From Cannabis sativa (taxonomy: Eukaryota > Streptophyta > Magnoliopsida > Rosales > Cannabaceae): a DNA stretch of 64,000 nucleotides. Location: the NCBI RefSeq assembly GCF_029168945.1, contig NC_083605.1, positions 37,895,280 through 37,959,279 on the forward strand, read 5' to 3'. Under the pieces are notes generated by a model. It was not told where the DNA came from and did no database searches. It saw only the letters and a program-made list of their open reading frames with translations. Below, in pieces: positions 59,801 to 64,000 of this stretch; the stretch's first letter is position 1, and the number at the start of each line of letters is the position of its first letter. Both the position numbers and the translations under genes were made by a program.

Positions 59801-59928
59801 CCAAGGCAACCACTTCCACCTCTCTTACCGATAAGAGTGTTGAGGCTCCTTCCGCCCAGAATGATGATCCTTCGGCCCCTTCAGACCCAGTTGAGCCGTA
59901 CAAGGAGCCTGGGACTCCTACTGTATAA
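56855..59928 (+). pseudogene. Antisense ORF of Tat2 (gypsy-type transposon protein, PF04195-like)
   Basis: Extra gene of Tat/Retand-type elements, opposite to gag-pol; its role is unknown. Pieces in order: MNPGEFWGG (56855), DCSPTLEPE and LRRYLSSNWTYI (57000-57360), acidic linker, then a domain like Pfam PF04195 (FYLPSSNHRTTNPKKGF, YLSTLFVLYAI, GWGVLSPHEVIWLFDLKS, SGYFYFSQLNCKWLTS; 57690-58090), a Lys/Glu-rich hinge, KMSQKMIEALKKRGG (58746), WSIPEVNEQL (59094), a coiled coil (59344-59640, KEAEDAQIQLETM), and an acidic end. Nine in-frame stops (seven TAG) and slips near 57000 and 57505 break it. A likely intron begins GTAAGTTCTTTC at 59189 and ends TTTAACTAG at 59231. Confidence 0.75.
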
Positions 59929-60608
59929 TTGCTTTCCTTTTACTATCTTTTTTTTTATGTATGTTCGGCCAGTAGGACTTCTTTTGAGACAAGGTGACCG
60001 GCCAAGCAGTCTTTAAACTTGGAATATTAGTTTTCATTTTCTGAATAACTGGCTGACCAGGCAGCCTTTAATCTCGGGTTTGATTGCTTTTGTTACTCTT
60101 AATGAATTTCATCCCTTGTTTATGATCATTGTGCAATTGTGTTTGTTTTGTTTTTTTTTTTTACCAAATGCTTTGTACAGGTATAGGTGCCCCCAAGTGA
60201 CCAAGCAGACTTTTGACTCTTAGTCACTTGTTTTTCACAAGTATTCTTTTTTTGGGTTGTTCAGGGTTTTTGGTACGACTAGACCTTTTGTACGCACTAG
60301 ATGGTAAATTTGTAACATGCTAATGAACTTGACTCAATTTGAATTTAAATAAACATCTTTATTCATTTATTGGTCGGAAATATATCTGTTACCTTAGTAA
60401 CTTACATTGAAGCTATTATGTTTATCTAGTCTGATCTTTAGGTTAGCATAAAGAGAACAAATTGTAGATAATATAAGTGGTCATCTAACCTGAGTACTTC
60501 GTAAATTTATCCGAACCTTTAGGCGTGGTCTGCCCAGAAGACCGTTCACTTAAGAGTAAATATTTTTTTGTTTTTTACTTGATATGGTCATCCAACCTTG
60601 TACTTTTA
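59929..60608. other. Spacer between convergent Tat2 genes
   Basis: Non-coding tail between the antisense ORF (plus) and pol (minus). AATAAA at 60348-60353 on the plus strand could be the polyadenylation signal of the antisense gene. GGCC(A/G)(A/G)-rich words (CGGCCAGTAGG, CGGCCAAGCAG, CTGACCAGGCAG) recur at 59960-60070. Confidence 0.45.
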
Positions 60609-61760
60609 CTAGTAGTATTTTGTTAAGTGTTTCTCATTCCAATACCTTGGTACTAGAACGAGTTGCATTTTTTCGTCATACTTACCCAGTTTGTATGCTC
60701 CCAATTCTAGAACATTGACCACTTGATATGGCCCTTCCGAGTTTGGTCCGAGCACACCTGTCGTACTATCTTTGGCGTTCAAAAATACTCTTCTTAGGAC
60801 CATATCTCCCACAAAGAATTTTCGTGCTCTTACTTATTTGTTAAAATATCGAGCTACCTTTTATTGATGGGCTATCAGTTTCAGTTTACTGTGGTTCATT
60901 TTTTTTCAACTTAATCAAGTGATTTTGTGAGGAGTGTATGATTGGCCTCTTGGTTATATGTCAATCTTCAGTGGGATGGTGGTTCGAGTTCTACAGGCAG
61001 CATAGCTTCATATAAATATGTCATGGCAAATGGAGTTTGTCCGGTTGCTGTTTTCTTAGTTGCACGGTACGACCATAATACTTCAGGGAGTTCCTCCGGC
61101 CAATTTCCTTTAGCATCTTCAAGTCTCTTCTGTAGGGTGTCTTTGAGTGTCTTGTTGACAGCTTCGACTTGACCATTTGGTTAAGGATGTACCAGTGCTG
61201 AGAAACTTTTTATGATCCCATGGTTCGCACAGAAATCGGTGAAAGACTAACTGTCAAACTACTTGCCATTGTTCGAGACTATCTTATACGGTAATCTGAA
61301 TTGGAAAATTAAGTTCTTCACAATGAAGTCTTGTACTTTATTGGATGTGATGGTTGTAAGTGGCTCGACTTTCGTCCATTTGGTGAAATAGTCGACTGCA
61401 ACCACTGCGTACTACACTCTGCCTTTGCCCTTGGGTAACTTTCCGATTAGGTCAACTCACCATATGGCAAAAGGCCAAGGACTTTGCATCTGAGTTAGTT
61501 CGTTGGGCGGTGCACGAGGTATCTTTGAAAATCTCTGGCATTTATCACATTTCTTAACATAGACCTTGGAGTCTTCAATCATGGTTGGCCAAAAATAACC
61601 TTGTCTTAGAATTTTCTTGGACAAACTTTGCCCATCTACATGGTTGCCGCAGAATCCATCATGTACCTCTGATAAAAGTCGTGCAGCTTCTTCTTGTGTA
61701 ACACACCTAAGTAGTGGCATGGAGAATCCTCTTCTTTACATAACTCCCTCTACAATGATG
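60609..61760 (-). pseudogene. pol: Integrase of Tat2
   Basis: From the N-terminus at about 61720: LLRCVTQEEAARLLSEVHDG, FCGNHVDGQSLSKKIL, QGYFWPTM, CDKCQRFSK (zinc-binding region). The core is readable across stops: VVAVDYFTKW with the first Asp, KIVSNNGK where the second Asp is replaced by Asn, NGQVEAVNKTLK with the Glu, then WPEELPEVLWSYR and EAMLPVELEPPS. The C-terminal domain is open at 60609-60812: GDMVLRRVFLNAKD, LGPNSEGPYQV, YWNEKHLTKYY. The end is intact. Not functional because of stops and the changed catalytic residue. Confidence 0.85.
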
Positions 61761-62330
61761 TACCGCGCAGCCTTTCTCCTCATTTTTGAGCTTCGTTTCT
61801 GTTATATGGTTGTTCCCAAGTGTTGAGGTAGGCTGCTATTGGCGTCATCCAGTTTGGGGATCTATCAATCATTTCAATCTCCTCTGTGCTGATGATACTG
61901 GGTTTTTCAAGAAATTAGATGGGAATCAGATTTGCTTTATCATTTATGGTGTTGCTCGCAAGTCGGGCTACTGCATCAGCATTTGTGTTTTCTTCTCTTG
62001 GAATCTGCTTGAGAGCATAGTTTTTGAATTGTTCAAGCAGGTCGTGTATTTTGCTTAGATATGCTATCATCTTCTCCCCCCGAGCCTTGTACTCCTCAAA
62101 TAAATGATTTACCACTAACTATGAGTCACTGCAGATCTCCATGTGTTCGAATTGCATCTCCCGAGCAAGTCTTAGGCCAGCAATAAGAGCTTATTTAGCC
62201 TCATTATTGGATACCTTAAATCCAAATTTGAATGCAGCGTGCAGGTGTTACCCCCCAAGTTTGACAAGAGCAATTCCTGTGCCAGACAGTTGATCCGTAG
62301 TTGACCCGTCTAGATGTAGCTTCTAGGTTG
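61761..62330 (-). pseudogene. pol: Second RNase H of Tat2
   Basis: Archaeal-type RNase H typical of Tat. LHLDGSTTDQLSGTGIALV gives the first Asp, NNEAK.ALIAGLRLAREM the Glu, EICSDS.LVVNHLFEEYKA the next Asp, KQIPREENTNADAVARLA the last Asp. The Gln after CSDS is TAG (62119-62121) and another stop follows NNEAK. Everything else is well preserved, including a continuous open frame 61915-62115. Confidence 0.85.
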
Positions 62331-62867
62331 GCTTGTCTTTACTATTGCTCGGCTGAGGTACTTGTACTGGCTCTGGGTTACTTTCTGAAATGCCTGACCC
62401 TTAATCGTTGTTCAGGGCTGAAAGATAATTTCATATGGGCCCAACTCTACTACCCATTTGAGGAACCATCCAAAGGCATCCAGTTTTTGCAATACTTGAT
62501 GTAATGGTTGGTCAGTGTATACCCAAACAAGATGAGCTTGAAAGTAGGGCCATAGCTTTCTTGTTGCTAGGAGAAGGCAATACGTGAGCTTTTCTATCAA
62601 TGGTTACTGACCTTTAGCTTTAATGAGTGTTTTGCTGATGTAGTAGACCAGGCGTTGGATGTTGTTCTCTTCCCTGATCAGTACGACACTTACTGCATGT
62701 TCCGTGACAGTCAGGTATATTCCTAATTCTTCTCCATCCAGAGGTTTTGAGAGTATAAGAGGTTTTGTGAGTTGCATTTTTAGCTCTTGAAAGGCTTTTT
62801 CACATTATTCCGTCCATTCAAATTTCTTATTTCCTCGCAGGATGTTGAAGAATGAAACACACTCTGT
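62331..62867 (-). pseudogene. pol: First RNase H of Tat2
   Basis: Tether-type RNase H after the RT. Legible on the minus strand: a LKGLEAYL-type opening is lost, then a decayed middle, then open frame 62412-62600 with MIEKLTYCLLLATRKLWPYF, QAHLVWVYTDQPLHQVLQK and LKWVVELGPYEI. Stops lie near 62640-62870. In Tat elements this domain no longer needs its catalytic residues. Confidence 0.7.
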
Positions 62868-63674
62868 TTACTTTAAAACAAATCTACTAAGTGCAGTAAT
62901 CCGACCAGTTAGACTTTGAACTTCCTTGGTTTTTGTTGGCGATTTCATATCCAGGAGGGCTTGAATTTTCTCTGGATTGGCTTCAATTCCTCCGACATTG
63001 ACTATAAAGCCCAGAAACTTACCCAAGTTGACTCTAAAGGAGCACTTTAAGGGTTTGAGTTTCATGTTTTGATTCTTAGGGACTTTGAAGCATTCGTCCA
63101 GGTCATTTATATGCCCCCCAACCTTCCTGGATTCAACGAGCATGTCATCCACGTAAACTTCCATATTTCGTCCGATCTGGTCTTTGAACATTTTATTTAC
63201 CAATCTTTGGTATGTAGCCTCGGCATTCTTGAGACCAAATGGCATGAATTTATAACAGTACAGACCCATATCTGTTTAGAAAATTGTATGTTCTTGGTCT
63301 GGTGGATGCATCTTGATTTTATTGTATCCTAAATAGGCATCAATGAAGCTTAATATCTCGTGTCCTGCTGCTGCATCCACAAGTTGATCTATTCTTGGAA
63401 GTGCAAAGCAGTCCTCGGGGCACGCCTTATTGAGGTCGGTGAAGTCAATACACACTCGCCATTTTTTGTTTGGCTTGGGCACTAGTATGGGATTAGCCAC
63501 CCAGGCCAGGTAGAAAGCTTCAATTATGAAATTATTGTTGCCCAACTTTTCTACCTCTTCTTTTAGGGCTAGGGCCCGTTCTTTATCTAACAATCTTCTT
63601 TTTTGTTGAACAGAATAGAAATTAGGATCAATATTCAAGGCGTGTGAAATTATAGAAGGATCAATTCCGACCAT
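62868..63674 (-). pseudogene. pol: Reverse transcriptase of Tat2
   Basis: Two open frames with a single stop between them (63270-63275). First: MVGIDPSIISHALNIDPN, RALALKEEVEKL, FIIEAFYLAWVANPILVPKP, WRVCIDFTDLNKACPED, FALPRIDQLVDAAAGHEILS, FIDAYLGYNKIKM. Second: LYCYKFMPFGLKNAEATYQR, RNMEVYVDDMLVESRK with the YVDD active site, KPLKCSFRVNLGKFLGFIV, VQSLTGRITALSRF. The usual Ser/Gly in FIDAYSGYNQI is Leu here. Best preserved Tat RT in the window; Tat3's RT is its close relative. Confidence 0.9.
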
Positions 63675-64000
63675 GCAAAAATGTCTAGGTTTGCTCTTAA
63701 AATTTTTATCAATGCTGATTTTACTTTGAGTAGCAAACCTTTTCCAATTTTGAGTTTCCTGTTCCGAACATTTGAGTCGATTCTAATCTCTTTTAGTTCT
63801 TCCACTGGCCCAACATATGTATTCGGTTCCCAAAGTCGGGGATCCACATCTTCATCCCCGCCTTGGGCGGTTCCCTATTTGGCAATGTATTTTCCCTTTC
63901 CCAAACTCTGACTAGAGGATACTTCCTTTTTAGCCTTGTTCAGGGCAAGATTGTAACATTTCTGTGTAACTTGTTAATTTCCTCTCAGGCATCCGACCCC
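63675..64000 (-). pseudogene. pol: Tat2 pre-RT linker, cut by window edge
   Basis: Links protease and RT. Minus-strand reading: WEPNTYVGPVEELKEIRID, then GKGLLLKVKSALIKILRANL, DIFAWS, ending just before the RT. The protease and gag would follow to the right of 64000, outside the window. Confidence 0.7.

Noticed and set aside
1..64000. Host genes, rRNA, tRNA, organelle DNA or integrated virus
   Set aside because: All recognisable coding traces are retrotransposon gag, pol, the Tat antisense ORF or LINE; no pararetrovirus movement or coat motifs and no RNA-gene structures were seen.

Overview
This window is nuclear DNA from a flowering plant, most likely a eudicot. It is almost entirely transposable elements inserted into one another. 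I found no host protein gene, rRNA, tRNA or CRISPR array. The evidence for a plant is a Tekay-type chromovirus primed by initiator tRNA-Met, Tat-lineage Ty3/gypsy elements with two RNase H domains and an antisense extra ORF, Ty1/copia elements with UBN2-type gag, and plant LINEs with zf-RVT and RVT_3 domains. The species cannot be fixed from sequence alone; Cannabis or hop is a weak guess.

Layout. 1-6.5 kb: a cut Ty3-like LTR, an old minus-strand copia LTR (copy D), a 5'-truncated LINE, and AT-rich spacer with a possible MITE and a CT microsatellite. 6.6-8.9 kb: a lone chromovirus-type LTR with a 94-bp tandem repeat. 9.0-10.1 kb: a DNA transposon with 175-181 bp terminal inverted repeats. 10.1-22.3 kb: a decayed Tat element (Tat3) split by a complete, young Tekay-type Ty3/gypsy element (10363-19791; target duplication ACCCA; both LTRs, PBS, PPT, gag to chromodomain). 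22.3-27.1 kb: a degraded minus-strand copia element (C). 27.1-36.4 kb: Tat1 (LTR, gag, protease, RT, RNase H, second RNase H, integrase, antisense ORF), split by a LINE flanked by a 17-bp target duplication. 36.4-52.2 kb: two copia copies of one family in opposite orientations (A plus, B minus). A has a very long leader, a UBN2 gag and a solo chromovirus LTR with a TTTTT duplication. 52.2-55.3 kb: a Tat-like element (E) reduced to two LTRs and a non-coding centre. 55.3-64.0 kb: Tat2, minus strand, running off the window.

How the pieces work together. In each retroelement gag packages the RNA, protease matures it, RT/RNase H copies it from the tRNA primer, and integrase inserts it; the chromodomain of the Tekay copy would direct insertion to marked chromatin. 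Every multi-domain copy carries stops or frameshifts, so none is intact as read. The Tekay element is nearly intact. Several of its frameshifts are single missing bases at CTG, CAG, CCWGG or CCCGG, so some may be base-calling errors at methylated plant DNA rather than true mutations.

The most interesting signals are: (1) the Tat2 antisense gene, which has its own TATA box and a predicted 5'UTR intron ending exactly at its ATG, with a matching antisense ORF in Tat1; (2) the CHG-associated deletions and the many TAG stops; (3) the copia family with a leader of about 3.6 kb and a 96-nt open intron after gag; (4) the inverted copia pair, which could fold into a hairpin of about 5-kb arms; (5) the palindrome and tandem-repeat arrays in the chromovirus LTRs.
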